Notes: generated by a model from the sequence alone, not told the origin. Positions 1-8,918 are shown, counted from the stretch's first letter. The stretch: DNA of 64,000 nucleotides from Rickettsiales bacterium (GCA_947456795.1 CANGTI010000002.1:141284-205283), one strand, 5' to 3'. Numbers and translations are program-made.

Positions 1-302
1 ACCCACATAAATATTTTGAAAGTACATGCTTTACCCTACCAGAAAGACAGGCAATGAGAACAATTCTAAATTCCGGAATATATGACTTGTATAGACTCGC
101 TAATCCAGAAAAAAAGGAATTTAGCTGGTGGGACTACAGAGGCTCTGCTTTCAAAAAAGAAGAAGGAATGAGAATCGATACAATTATTGGCTCATCTAAA
201 TTAACGCAACACAATCTAGAGTGCTATATCAAAAAAGAATGGAGAGAGCTTGATTCCCCTTCAGATCACGCACCAGTAATTTTGAAGATCACGCCAATCT
301 GA
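1..302 (+). CDS. xthA: Exodeoxyribonuclease III, C-terminal part (5' end outside window)
   Basis: This is the last 100 or so codons of an ExoIII/AP-endonuclease, which cleaves at abasic sites and trims 3' ends in base excision repair. The reading frame is open from the window edge, so the N-terminus is missing. The visible part carries the family's FSWWDYR segment, a GMRID stretch, and the closing SDHAPV motif whose Asp-His pair belongs to the active site. The gene converges on znuB and overlaps its 3' end by 14 bp, a sign of tight packing. I am confident of the family. XthA is preferred over other EEP-family nucleases because of the WWDYR block. Confidence 0.9.
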   Translation, partial: PHKYFESTCFTLPERQAMRTILNSGIYDLYRLANPEKKEFSWWDYRGSAFKKEEGMRIDTIIGSSKLTQHNLECYIKKEWRELDSPSDHAPVILKITPI

Positions 303-1092
303 TTCTAAGAGCATACCTACTTATACTGTAGATTGTAATAAAAACTCCAAAAGAAAGCACTGCAATAGTAGGCGCAATAGGAGTTTTAAAATTTTTAGCT
401 ATCAAGGTTCCAACAAGACTCACCACAAAAGCATAAACTACAGAATTAAATAAATTACCAAAAGGATTTCTGCTAAAAAACCTGCTGCTTGCAGCCGGAA
501 GAATAAGCAATACTCCAACTAAAAACATTCCTACCGCAGAAACAGCTAAATTGATTGCCGCAGCTGATAATAGGAAAAACAACATATCGATTTTTTTGAC
601 AGCAATGCCAGATACAATTGCTAAATCGCGATTAAAAGAAATGAATACAAGTTGTTTAAAAAAGATGCCTATAAATCCGGCAGAAAAAAAAGCAAGCACC
701 ATCAAAACTTTATAGTCAATAAAATGATGCAATCTATGACAACAGGTGCTACCCAAGAGAACTTTACCAATGTCAATCTTAGTAGGAGAAAAATGACAAA
801 TGAGTACTGCACAAGCAACAGAAATCATCGAAACAATGTTAGTGGCAACGTAAATGTCACTACTATCTTCAAGCCAATAAATAATTAATACCAGCCCCAA
901 AGCCACCAAAATTCCTATTGGAACTACGTTGTATAAAAAAATACCCGCTATTGTGTTTGCAAGAACGCTAGCATGAGAAAGCCCATCAGCCATATAGGTA
1001 GATCTTCTCCACAAAGAAACGCACCCAATTGGAGCAAGCAAGCAACTAAGCATCACTATGCTAAAAGTATCATTAAAAAAATTAATGCTCAT
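289..1092 (-). CDS. znuB: ABC-3 family metal (zinc) transporter permease ZnuB-like
   Basis: This is the integral-membrane subunit of a metal-cation ABC importer of the ABC-3 family, 267 residues and rich in hydrophobic segments along its whole length. Family hallmarks visible are the early motif around residues 30-45 (SLWRRSTYMADGLSHASVL) and the late membrane stretch with GVLLILPAA. It follows the ATPase gene with an 11-bp overlap, so the two are translationally coupled. Zinc is the likeliest substrate in alphaproteobacteria; manganese cannot be excluded from sequence alone. The periplasmic binding protein ZnuA is not in this window. Confidence 0.85.
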   Translation of the reverse strand: MSINFFNDTFSIVMLSCLLAPIGCVSLWRRSTYMADGLSHASVLANTIAGIFLYNVVPIGILVALGLVLIIYWLEDSSDIYVATNIVSMISVACAVLICHFSPTKIDIGKVLLGSTCCHRLHHFIDYKVLMVLAFFSAGFIGIFFKQLVFISFNRDLAIVSGIAVKKIDMLFFLLSAAAINLAVSAVGMFLVGVLLILPAASSRFFSRNPFGNLFNSVVYAFVVSLVGTLIAKNFKTPIAPTIAVLSFGVFITIYSISRYALRIRLA

Positions 1093-1753
1093 GCTTATAA
1101 ATACTTAGTTTTGAAAAGTCTTGATTGCTATCTTTGCTGAATTCTCCCTCTGAATGACAACGCAACCTTTTGTTGAGACACAGAATTTGATCAGCATAAT
1201 TAACAACGGCCCTTAAATCATGGGATATCAGCAGAATAGACATGTCAAAATCAGATTTTAATTTGCGTATTAAATGATGCAACTCATCCTGACTTTCCAC
1301 ATCTAGACCATGCATAGGCTCGTCTAAAACCAAAAAATCCGGTTTTGCCACAATACTTGCTGCTATCAAAACCTTTTGTAATTGCCCTCCTGAAAGATTA
1401 GCTATCTGTTCATGCAAAAGATCCAAAATGTTTAAGGATTTTAACAAATTTTGATCTATACCCTCAGACTTGCCTATAAGCTTTATTACAGATAAAACAC
1501 TCATAGACATTGAGGTGTTCAAGCTCACTCTTTGAGGCAAATACCCAAATCTCATTTGTTTAGATCGAGTTATTGAGCCAAGACTAGGCTTTTCGATGCC
1601 TAAAAGTAATCTTGCCAATGTACTTTTGCCAGCCCCGTTAGGGCCCATAAGTAAGGCTATTTGATTAGAATATAGTTTGAATTCTAGATCTTCTAATACA
1701 AACCTATCTCGGTAGGTTTTGCTTACGTTATTTATTTTAAGCAGTTCTTTCAT
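1082..1753 (-). CDS. znuC: ABC transporter ATP-binding protein ZnuC-like
   Basis: This is the ATPase subunit that powers the adjacent ZnuB-like permease. With the ATG at 1753 the protein has 223 residues: Walker A GPNGAGKST at 37-45, ABC signature LSGGQ at 120-124, Walker B with DEPMHGLD at 144-151, and a switch His in LLISHD. An in-frame start at 1804 would add a 17-residue tail without similarity to the fold, so I prefer 1753. The 3' end overlaps the start of znuB by 11 bp. The small single-domain form fits metal importers of the ABC-3 type. Confidence 0.87.
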   Translation of the reverse strand: MKELLKINNVSKTYRDRFVLEDLEFKLYSNQIALLMGPNGAGKSTLARLLLGIEKPSLGSITRSKQMRFGYLPQRVSLNTSMSMSVLSVIKLIGKSEGIDQNLLKSLNILDLLHEQIANLSGGQLQKVLIAASIVAKPDFLVLDEPMHGLDVESQDELHHLIRKLKSDFDMSILLISHDLRAVVNYADQILCLNKRLRCHSEGEFSKDSNQDFSKLSIYKHEH

Positions 1754-1936
1754 GTCAAAAAGTAGAACTCTTTTATATACAAGGTTGAGACATAATACCC
1801 GCAAATTAGAAACGAGTCATTTGCAAAACGAAAGTTTCCCTTTTAATAATGCCAATCGGCGATTCAGACAAAAGTCCTCTACAAATAATGCTGCTTAAAA
1901 GTTAATTAAGTAACATTCCTCCAGAAGGCATGCACC

Positions 1937-2293
1937 TTAAGCGGCGGCAGACCGCACAGTTGCAACAATTGCACTAAATGATTCAGGCTGACTGCTTGCA
2001 AGATGGGCAAGAATCTTTCTGTCTATAACAACGCCAGACTTTTTTAGCATGTCTATAAAGCGAGAATAAACCATTCCATGAGCACGCACAGCAGCGTTGA
2101 TTTGCTGAAGCCATAGTCCACGGAAATCTCTCTTTTTCCTACGACGATCTTTGTAGGCGTCTCTTAAAGCGTTTTCGACTCTTTGCAAAGCAACTCTATA
2201 GCAAGTGCTAGATCTACCTCTGTATCCCTTAGCAAGCTTTAGAATTTTTTTGTGCTTCTTTTTAGTAACAACACTAGATATTGCTCTTGTCAT
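1937..2293 (-). CDS. rplT: 50S ribosomal protein L20
   Basis: L20 binds 23S rRNA early in large-subunit assembly. The 118-residue product has the family's usual length, the basic N-terminal extension ([17 protein letters not shown]) that threads into the rRNA, and the globular part beginning near [16 protein letters not shown]. It follows rpmI by 20 bp in the usual rpmI-rplT order. Many bacteria have infC in front of this pair, but here the region upstream of rpmI is the flagellar fliN gene, so the pair has been separated from infC. Confidence 0.97.
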   Translation of the reverse strand: MTRAISSVVTKKKHKKILKLAKGYRGRSSTCYRVALQRVENALRDAYKDRRRKKRDFRGLWLQQINAAVRAHGMVYSRFIDMLKKSGVVIDRKILAHLASSQPESFSAIVATVRSAAA

Positions 2294-2313
2294 ATTTTAG
2301 ATCAAACTGAGAC

Positions 2314-2514
2314 TTAAGAATACGGTATGAAAAATCTCTTCACATTTTTGACCTGCTTGCCTTCCAATATGGTGGTACCACGCGAGTCACGAAGTTGAGA
2401 TTTAGATTTATGTCTCATCAAATGCTGCTTGTTTGCCTGAGAAGCCTTCAACTTGCCCGAAGCAGTCAAACTAAACCTTTTTTTTGCTGCAGAGCTACTT
2501 TTTAACTTAGGCAT
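2314..2514 (-). CDS. rpmI: 50S ribosomal protein L35
   Basis: L35 is a small basic protein of the large ribosomal subunit. The 66-residue product starts with [14 protein letters not shown], continues with the [15 protein letters not shown] segment and ends in the basic VKRFFIPYS tail; all three are typical. It is the first gene of a two-gene unit with rplT. The 147 bp upstream contain a 13-bp perfect dyad at 2598-2610 next to a minus-strand TTGACA, but I could not find a convincing -10 box at the right distance. Confidence 0.96.
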   Translation of the reverse strand: MPKLKSSSAAKKRFSLTASGKLKASQANKQHLMRHKSKSQLRDSRGTTILEGKQVKNVKRFFIPYS

Positions 2515-2661
2515 AAAAACAAGTTACAATGCATTTGTAAGAGAATTAAGTTATATCCTAGCAGAAAAACCCAAAAACACAACGAAGGAGAAAAACAAAT
2601 CGTTACGATTAGATGTCAAATTTCCCTAATTAAGATGGGCTCCAAAAATAAAATGGCAATA

Positions 2662-2907
2662 CTATTGATCCATTATTTCTTTTAAAGTAATACCAATTTT
2701 ATTGTCCACAACAACAATCTCACCCTTTGCTATTAATTTCTCGTTAACAAAAATTTCAACTAAATCATCTACATTTTTGTCCAGTTCTATGACAGAGTCG
2801 ACTTCTATTTTCAACAGATCGCTCAATCTCATTTTACAACGACCCAAAACAACGGATATTTGAACAGGCATCTTAGACAAAGAGACCAAACTAACACCTT
2901 CTTTCAT
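2662..2907 (-). CDS. fliN: Flagellar motor switch protein FliN (C-ring)
   Basis: FliN sits at the bottom of the flagellar C-ring and helps set rotation direction and dock the export apparatus. The product is a single SpoA/FliN domain of 81 residues containing the MPVQISVVLGRCKMRLSDLL and VIELDK segments and the closing basic and acidic strands. I chose the ATG at 2907 because a strong Shine-Dalgarno element (GGAGGAAAGA, 2911-2920) precedes it; an in-frame ATG at 2937 lies upstream of that ribosome-binding site. It is the last gene of the fliF-fliG-fliH-fliN block and lacks the long acidic N-terminus some FliN proteins carry. Confidence 0.85.
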   Translation of the reverse strand: MKEGVSLVSLSKMPVQISVVLGRCKMRLSDLLKIEVDSVIELDKNVDDLVEIFVNEKLIAKGEIVVVDNKIGITLKEIMDQ

Positions 2908-2986
2908 TTTTCTTTCCTCCATAAAATTAACCGACATAACAGTATTGTAGATTGGTCAAGCTAGGCCCCATGCAGATTTTCATAAC

Positions 2987-3592
2987 TCAAGATCCTCGGC
3001 TTATTGCTTCTTTAATTTCCTCAACAACATGCCCTTGATCGTACTCTAAAGTAGTAGACATATAAAGAACACGACAAACATTTTTGTCGGATGCTGGCAA
3101 TTCTATTACTTCTATATCCCCTTTTTTAAAAATCTTATCTGGCAAATGCTCCACCATATTGAGACAAACTTTATAATAATCCGAACTCACCTCGATACGT
3201 ACGAGCCCACCCTGATAATGATTCTCAATTTTACTTAAAAGTTTATTTGCAATAAGTTTAAAATCAATAGACATCTCAAGGCATAGCAAATCCACTATAC
3301 GCCCTAAAATTTGCACATTGTATTTCCAAATCTCTTCCCCAAAAGATTCTGAAAGATTGCAAGAAGCAACAACGCTTTTTAAAATCTCGACAAAAGCGTT
3401 TTTACAATCATTTTCCTGAATTTTGTTCTCAAGTTCTTTTTTATAAACTTCAAAAATCTCAAGATGCAATTGATCTTTTTGATCATTCGCTAAAGGCTTG
3501 GCGCTAGAAGTAGAATCTGGCTCCTTAAAATCATCAAGTTTTGAGATAAAAAGAGAATTAAGATTTGGAAATAAAAACCTAGGGTAATTCAC
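2987..3592 (-). CDS. fliH: Probable flagellar assembly protein FliH
   Basis: FliH would bind and restrain the export ATPase FliI and link it to the C-ring. The 201-residue product has a variable N-terminus, a charged helical stretch around residues 45-65 (KKELENKIQENDC), and a C-terminal alpha/beta part with VRIEVSSDYYK and an ending close to the FliH tail (EYDQGHVVEEIKEAI). Sequence conservation is weak, and the assignment rests largely on position between fliG and fliN, which matches the alphaproteobacterial order. No fliI lies nearby. The next gene upstream, fliG, ends 12 bp away. Confidence 0.65.
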   Translation of the reverse strand: MNYPRFLFPNLNSLFISKLDDFKEPDSTSSAKPLANDQKDQLHLEIFEVYKKELENKIQENDCKNAFVEILKSVVASCNLSESFGEEIWKYNVQILGRIVDLLCLEMSIDFKLIANKLLSKIENHYQGGLVRIEVSSDYYKVCLNMVEHLPDKIFKKGDIEVIELPASDKNVCRVLYMSTTLEYDQGHVVEEIKEAISRGS

Positions 3593-3603
3593 AAAAAAGT
3601 ACT

Positions 3604-4614
3604 TTATACGTATTCTTCGTTGTCTGATTGTAAGCTGATCTTTCCTTCAGCAATTAAAATCTTAACTTTTTCTAATATTTTCTTTTGAGCATTTTTTATA
3701 TCTTTCATTTTTACTTTACCCATAATGTCCCATTCATCTTGTATCATTTTTACCATACGCTGAGGCATGTTTGAGAAAAAAAAGTTCTGCAATTCAGCGG
3801 ATACTCGCCTTAGCGCTAATACCAAATCTCCCTGATCGATAGCACTCAAAAGAGCATTTAAACCTCCAATACCGATACGAGTTAAGTCCTCAAAAGCAAA
3901 CATCAAATCTTCAACATTTTGAGCAATTTCTGGATGTTTTTCCTTCAGTAAGTCTAGATATTTATTTTTATCAGTTTCACTCATGTTTTTCAGAGTCAGA
4001 GCCAGTTGTTTTGCAACGTCTTGTTTCATGCCAAGGTCCTTAACACCCACGATAAGCTCCATTTTTAAGCACTGCTCTATTTGATCTAAAATGTCCTTAG
4101 ATACAGGTTTCAAATGCACCATTCTTTCCATCACTGCATTTGCAAAGCTCTCTTCTAAAAAAGGCAAAACAGCTCCCACGTGAGAGGGTTCCAGTTTTGA
4201 GCAAATCAAGGCGACAGTTTGTGGATTTTCTTCAGATAAATATTCTGCAAGAGTTTTAGGGTTTACTATCTCCAAAGCCTTCCAGACACTAACTTGAATT
4301 TTTGCCAAAAGAGCACTTAATTCTTCCTTATTTAAAAAATTCCCCAAAATACGCTCAGTAGCTTTGCTGGTATTACCAATAGAGCTCCTGCCTTCTTGAA
4401 CTTCTTGAGCAAATTTGGCAAGCACTGCGTCCACCACATCTGATGAAACAAATCCAAGAGCTGACATAGCAGATGCAAGGGTCAAGATCTCCTCCTGATC
4501 CATTGCAGACATGATCGTTGCAGCATTTGTATGAGTCAAACTCAGCAGCACTATCGCGGCCTTTTTTTCTCCACTTAAATCTTCACTGACTAACATATTA
4601 TTTTTTTGTTTCAT
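3604..4614 (-). CDS. fliG: Flagellar motor switch protein FliG
   Basis: FliG forms the top of the C-ring, binds FliF, and receives torque from MotA. The 336-residue protein shows the expected three parts: an N-terminal FliF-binding domain (AAIVLLSL near residue 20), a middle armadillo domain with ENPQTVALICSKLEPSHV (the usual EHPQ motif reads ENPQ), and a C-terminal torque domain from about residue 240 with the charged LALRRVSAELQNFFFSNMPQRM helix. Its start overlaps the end of fliF by 17 bp, so the two are translationally coupled. Motor partners motA and motB lie at 33.0-34.6 kb. Confidence 0.95.
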   Translation of the reverse strand: MKQKNNMLVSEDLSGEKKAAIVLLSLTHTNAATIMSAMDQEEILTLASAMSALGFVSSDVVDAVLAKFAQEVQEGRSSIGNTSKATERILGNFLNKEELSALLAKIQVSVWKALEIVNPKTLAEYLSEENPQTVALICSKLEPSHVGAVLPFLEESFANAVMERMVHLKPVSKDILDQIEQCLKMELIVGVKDLGMKQDVAKQLALTLKNMSETDKNKYLDLLKEKHPEIAQNVEDLMFAFEDLTRIGIGGLNALLSAIDQGDLVLALRRVSAELQNFFFSNMPQRMVKMIQDEWDIMGKVKMKDIKNAQKKILEKVKILIAEGKISLQSDNEEYV

Positions 4615-6193
4615 TAAGCCAACGCCTCAAAATGCTCACAAACTTTTCTGGATTTTCTAAAGCAAGCTTTTCAAGATGATGATTTTTTGAGGCTGCATCA
4701 TTAAAGGAACGATTTTCAAATAAAGCTTCCTGAATTTGTTTTGCACGCTCAGAATTATCATCCTCTTGTACTTGCATTTTAGCAAAGCTCATATCATTTT
4801 TTTGAGGAGAAATTCTTGATAAAAGAGGCCGCAACACATAAAACAAAAGAGTCACAAAAGCTAAAAATCCAAGAGACGCATTCACAATAGAGCTCAAATG
4901 CTCCTTCCACCAAACGCTTGTGCGCATCAAATCAATTTCTGCAGACGCTAAGTCTTCTTTAAAAAATGGCATGTGCACAACAATAACAATGTCATCTCTT
5001 GATTCTTGATAGCCAATTGCAGCCTTTACCAATTCTTCGATTTTCTTCATATCTCCTTCAGATCTAGGAGCAAAAGTCCCAGTTCTAGAGTCGTAATGGT
5101 CGTTTACAAGCACAGAAACAGAAATCTGCTTTACTGTTCCTACCTCCTTAATAGTGTTTTGTACAATCCTTGAAACTTCATAATTGTTTATATCTTCTAG
5201 TTTGTTAGATTCAACAAAGCCCCCGACGCTTTCTACTTCTTCTATAGAATCGGGCAAATTATTAGCAACAGAAATGTCTCCTCCGCCTCTAGAATCACTT
5301 GTAGAACGCTCTCTTTCTTCTTTTGAATGACTAGAGCGTATAACATTCTTGTCTGGATCATATGTTTCAGCATTAGTTACTACCTTGTCAAAGTGCATAT
5401 CGGCATTAACTTTCACCTCAACATTTCCAAAGCCCACTACCTTGCTTATGAGAGTTTCTATTTTAGATTGAATCCGTTTTTCATATGAGCTTCTGTGCTG
5501 CATGTTGTACGATGCACCAAAACCAAAAGCATCTTCTTCTCCACCCATCTGCAAAATGTTGCCTTTGGTATCTACGATTGTAATGTCTTTTTCGCTAAGT
5601 CTTTCAACCGATCCGGCAACTAAATGACTGATTGCTTTTACCTCTTGTGTACCAAGAGACCCTCCGTACTTGAGTGTAAGCATTACGGACGCAGTAGGGC
5701 GATGGCTCTCTTTTGAAAATAACTCTCGTTGAGGCACCGCAAGATGTACTCTTGCTCTTAAAACATTCTCAAAAGTCTGAATAGTACGACTTAACTCTCC
5801 TTGTCTAGCCCTAACGTTTTTAACATTTTGCAAAAAATTGGTTGTGCCTAAAGCCTCTTCTTTGTCGAAAATTTCGTACCCCACCACTGCACCCGAAAAA
5901 GGTAAACCCTCTTTTGCTAACAAAGCCCGAGTGCGATGCACACTTTGCCCATCTACCTTAATAACTTTACCGTCCTGAGACAAAGAATAAGGGATATTTT
6001 CTTGATCGAGCCTATGTGTAATGGATTCGGCGCTATCTCTACTTAACTCAGAATAAAGAACAGCCATGGCATCTTTTTGCATGACTGTTAAAATAACAAA
6101 AGAAAAGCCGACAACTCCTAGCAATGCAGAGCCAGCCAAAAAAATCCTCAGTCGCCCCAGATTTTTCAGATAAGATAAAAAACTTTGCAGCAC
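4598..6193 (-). CDS. fliF: Flagellar MS-ring protein FliF
   Basis: FliF builds the MS-ring that anchors the basal body in the inner membrane. The 531-residue protein has an N-terminal transmembrane segment (about 17-38), the YscJ/FliF ring-building module with RARVHLAVPQRELF near residue 145, a long periplasmic part with a Ser/Gly-rich linker, and a second membrane helix at about 425-448. The cytoplasmic tail ends in the FliG-binding region (NPEKFVSILRRWL). It heads the flagellar block. The length is near normal and I see no frameshift, so the gene looks functional. Confidence 0.95.
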   Translation of the reverse strand: MLQSFLSYLKNLGRLRIFLAGSALLGVVGFSFVILTVMQKDAMAVLYSELSRDSAESITHRLDQENIPYSLSQDGKVIKVDGQSVHRTRALLAKEGLPFSGAVVGYEIFDKEEALGTTNFLQNVKNVRARQGELSRTIQTFENVLRARVHLAVPQRELFSKESHRPTASVMLTLKYGGSLGTQEVKAISHLVAGSVERLSEKDITIVDTKGNILQMGGEEDAFGFGASYNMQHRSSYEKRIQSKIETLISKVVGFGNVEVKVNADMHFDKVVTNAETYDPDKNVIRSSHSKEERERSTSDSRGGGDISVANNLPDSIEEVESVGGFVESNKLEDINNYEVSRIVQNTIKEVGTVKQISVSVLVNDHYDSRTGTFAPRSEGDMKKIEELVKAAIGYQESRDDIVIVVHMPFFKEDLASAEIDLMRTSVWWKEHLSSIVNASLGFLAFVTLLFYVLRPLLSRISPQKNDMSFAKMQVQEDDNSERAKQIQEALFENRSFNDAASKNHHLEKLALENPEKFVSILRRWLNETKK

Positions 6194-6573
6194 AATATTG
6201 TATAAATTCGTTGAAATGCCTCAGGTAAGGTCAGAGAGATTCTAGAGCATCCGCATTAAAATTGAAAATAAAAAAAATCTCGCAATTGCAACACTTAAAA
6301 GAAAAATGCTTTGCAAAAAATTTATCATGAAAAGCATTAAGAAAAAAATAGCAGTTACATTCCAAAAATAACAAATTCATTACCAAATCAAATCTAACAA
6401 TCAAAGACTCCGTATACTGGAATCCATGATTGACATTTATCGTGCAGAAGATTTAGGCAAAAGTCTGCTTCAAGTTGTATTCTTTTAAACTTAAAGCTGA
6501 TAGGATTAAGTTGATAATCTCAGGCTAATTACAAGAAAACAAACCTCTTGTTTTTACTCAAACAAAGTAATCT
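6194..6573. other. 380-bp intergenic region between divergent fliF and parB
   Basis: No gene is recognisable here. The stretch is AT-rich and should hold the divergent promoters of the flagellar block (minus) and parB (plus). A TTGACA occurs on the plus strand at about 6430, but no good -10 box follows it at the usual distance. A 20-codon open frame at 6427-6489 has no recognisable content. No parS-like site of the GTTTCACGTGAAAC type is visible, and there is no parA in front of parB. Confidence 0.6.
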
Positions 6574-7461
6574 ATGGATACCTCAAATAAAACAAGCAAA
6601 ATAGCTGCAATTCTTGGAGAACAAATAGGCAAAGCGACAAACAATCCCTTAAAATACGTTGACATAGATTCTATTTTTTCTAACCCAGAGCAGCCCAGAA
6701 AACATTTCGACCAAGAAAAATTAGAAGAACTAGCTCAGTCTATAAGACAATATGGAGTACTACAGCCCATAATACTACAGGAATTAGAGGCAGAAAAATA
6801 TTCGATTATAGCGGGAGAGAGAAGATGGAGGGCTTGTAAAATAGCAAATGTCAAAACAATTCCAGCAATCATTAAGTCTCCAAAAGAAAAAAGGGATTCC
6901 GAAGCAGTAGCCCTAATAGAAAATTTACAAAGACAAAACCTAAGTATCACAGAAGAGGCGTCTTATTACGCAAATTTCATTGAAAAATACGAATACACTC
7001 AGGAGGAACTAAGCCAAATCATAGGCAAAAGCAGAAGCCATATCGCTAATTTACTTAGAATTAATGCCCTTCCTGAATCAATTAAGAGCTATGTAGAACA
7101 GCAAAAAATTTCTCTGGGACATGCAAAAATTATAGCCGGAAGAAGCGATGCCGAGGAAATAGCAAAAATAATTTTGGAGAAGAATTTAAATGTACGACAA
7201 ACAGAGGAATTGCTACAACAATCAGATCGCAAAATAAAAGTTGGCAACAAAAAAGACAAAAAAAAAGATAACGTTGTAGATCAAGGTCTGGATTCTGATT
7301 TGATGCAAATAGAAGAAATGCTTTTTACTAAAATAGGATCAAAAATCACAATAGATAAAGCTAAAGGAGAGATACGTTTGCCCTTTAAAGATTTTATAGA
7401 ATTAGACCGCATCATTGAAAAGCTGCACCAGATACCCACCAAATTGACTCAACAAGAGTAA
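6574..7461 (+). CDS. parB: Chromosome-partitioning protein ParB
   Basis: ParB binds centromere-like parS sites and spreads as a CTP-dependent clamp to guide chromosome segregation. The 295-residue protein has the N-terminal ParB/Srx domain with NPEQPRKHF and the nucleotide-binding GERRWRA motif (about residues 80-87), the ENLQRQNL box, then a helix-turn-helix (YTQEELSQIIGKSRSHIANLLRI) and a C-terminal dimerisation region after a Lys-rich linker near 225-232. Its usual partner parA is not adjacent; upstream is the divergent fliF. The length is typical for chromosomal ParB. Confidence 0.96.
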   Translation: MDTSNKTSKIAAILGEQIGKATNNPLKYVDIDSIFSNPEQPRKHFDQEKLEELAQSIRQYGVLQPIILQELEAEKYSIIAGERRWRACKIANVKTIPAIIKSPKEKRDSEAVALIENLQRQNLSITEEASYYANFIEKYEYTQEELSQIIGKSRSHIANLLRINALPESIKSYVEQQKISLGHAKIIAGRSDAEEIAKIILEKNLNVRQTEELLQQSDRKIKVGNKKDKKKDNVVDQGLDSDLMQIEEMLFTKIGSKITIDKAKGEIRLPFKDFIELDRIIEKLHQIPTKLTQQE

Positions 7462-7524
7462 ACAGATGAGCTTTAGAGTAATTAGCACAAAGCTTCTTTA
7501 CACATTAATAGGTTAAGGAAAGTT

Positions 7525-8319
7525 TTAAACAAGGAAATTAATTTCCAGCTCTCCTTCTTTGCTCAACAAATTCTGCACCATTTCAAAATTTTGCTCCCTC
7601 ATGCCGTACAACTTATACTTTAGTGTTTTAGACTCTTGGACATCATCACCAGATTCAAAAATCACAGAAAAGTCTATTTCATCAAATTGAGCTGTCTGTT
7701 GCAGATCTTGCTTTAACTTTGAAATATTTTTGGAAAATTTGTCAAAAAAACTCTTACTAAGAGTGGTTAATTTGACATCTTTGATTTTGCGGTCACAACT
7801 AAAAGTAACAGAGATACTCCATTGTTCGGTAAAGATGTTAAGAGTGGTGTCTATTGTCAGAAACCTAATCTGATCCTCATACCGCTCTTTACAGATCAAG
7901 CTCAAAGAGTGACTTAATCTTTGAAGAAAAGTAAAATCTTTGGACTCGTGATCTACATGCTCCTGATAATGAAGAAAAAAGTCTTGCAAAAATACTTGCA
8001 AAGAAACGACTGACAAATAATCTTCTTCACCTTTCTTGAAATTCACACTTACCTCAGATGCAGTTTCCTCAAGATCTGGAAATTGTGCGTGGTCAATTTT
8101 ATTCAAATTTTGCAAAGTAGTGCTTTTCTGAGCCCTAGATATTGTTGAAGCTTTTTTGCCCACAATTGTCTTTTTGAGATGGTATAAAAAAGACTGATCT
8201 GCGATTTTTGATATTTTCCGGGATTGCTTAGTGCTTCTAGAGGCAAACTGACAACGCAGATCTCTGGAGTTGGCCTTTTTCACACTCAGCATTGAATTTC
8301 CTAGATCTTCTTGAGTCAT
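7525..8319 (-). CDS. Hypothetical protein in the ppa transcription unit
   Basis: I do not recognise this 264-residue protein. It begins with a Ser/Lys/Arg-rich, probably unstructured stretch of about 90 residues, followed by a more ordered region (from LSVVSLQVFLQDFFLHY) with alternating hydrophobic strands and a charged C-terminus ending ELEINFLV. There is no signal peptide or membrane segment. It starts 6 bp after the stop codon of ppa on the same strand, so the two are probably cotranscribed. It converges on parB. A divergent flagellar or division accessory protein is possible, but nothing in the sequence shows it. Confidence 0.6.
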   Translation of the reverse strand: MTQEDLGNSMLSVKKANSRDLRCQFASRSTKQSRKISKIADQSFLYHLKKTIVGKKASTISRAQKSTTLQNLNKIDHAQFPDLEETASEVSVNFKKGEEDYLSVVSLQVFLQDFFLHYQEHVDHESKDFTFLQRLSHSLSLICKERYEDQIRFLTIDTTLNIFTEQWSISVTFSCDRKIKDVKLTTLSKSFFDKFSKNISKLKQDLQQTAQFDEIDFSVIFESGDDVQESKTLKYKLYGMREQNFEMVQNLLSKEGELEINFLV

Positions 8320-8325
8320 GGAAAT

Positions 8326-8856
8326 TTAATCTTGAATAATAGATTTCTGTATTAAAGTTTTAGCTTCTTCAACAGAGCCCCATCTTTCAATCTTAACCCA
8401 TTTGCCTTTATCAATGGTCTTATAGTTGGAAAAGAAGTGTTCGATTTTTTCTTTAGACTCAGAATCTAAATCTGCAAGAGAGCGCACATTCGATAGATAG
8501 GGTGCAATCTTATCTTGAGGAACAGCAATAATTTTTTCATCTCTTCCAGATTCATCGTCCATCAAAAGAACCCCAATGGGGCGACACTCAATGACCGCGC
8601 AAGGCAATATTGGATAGGGAGAGATAACCATAACGTCAAGAGGATCTCCATCGCCTCCGCAAGTAGAAGGTATATACCCATAGTTAAATGGATAATACAT
8701 AGGAGCTTTTAGAAATCTGTCCACCCTCAAAAATCCAAGATCCTTGTCAAACTCATACTTTATGTGAGCCTCATTCATGGGAATCTCAATCAACACATTG
8801 AAGGATTCCGGAGCGTGTAAACCTATAGAGAGAGAACTTTTGAGCATTTCAACCAA
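8326..8856 (-). CDS. ppa: Inorganic pyrophosphatase
   Basis: This soluble family I pyrophosphatase hydrolyses PPi to two phosphates and so pulls biosynthetic reactions forward. The 176-residue length is typical of bacterial hexameric enzymes. Visible are the substrate-side segment YYPFNYGYIP (residues 54-63) and the signature DGDPLDV (69-75) with its metal-binding aspartates, followed by the conserved DDESGRDEKIIAVP block near 100-113. It is the first gene of a unit with the unknown gene downstream. rplS-trmD lie upstream on the same strand. Confidence 0.97.
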   Translation of the reverse strand: MVEMLKSSLSIGLHAPESFNVLIEIPMNEAHIKYEFDKDLGFLRVDRFLKAPMYYPFNYGYIPSTCGGDGDPLDVMVISPYPILPCAVIECRPIGVLLMDDESGRDEKIIAVPQDKIAPYLSNVRSLADLDSESKEKIEHFFSNYKTIDKGKWVKIERWGSVEEAKTLIQKSIIQD

Positions 8857-8918
8857 AATTAAGTTACAACACCAGCCAGGCGTATATTAGACACTAAAGG
8901 CTGTTGAATCAAAACACC

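Noticed and set aside
6427..6489. 20-codon open frame upstream of parB
   Set aside because: It has no ribosome-binding site and no similarity that I recognise. It is more likely part of the intergenic region.
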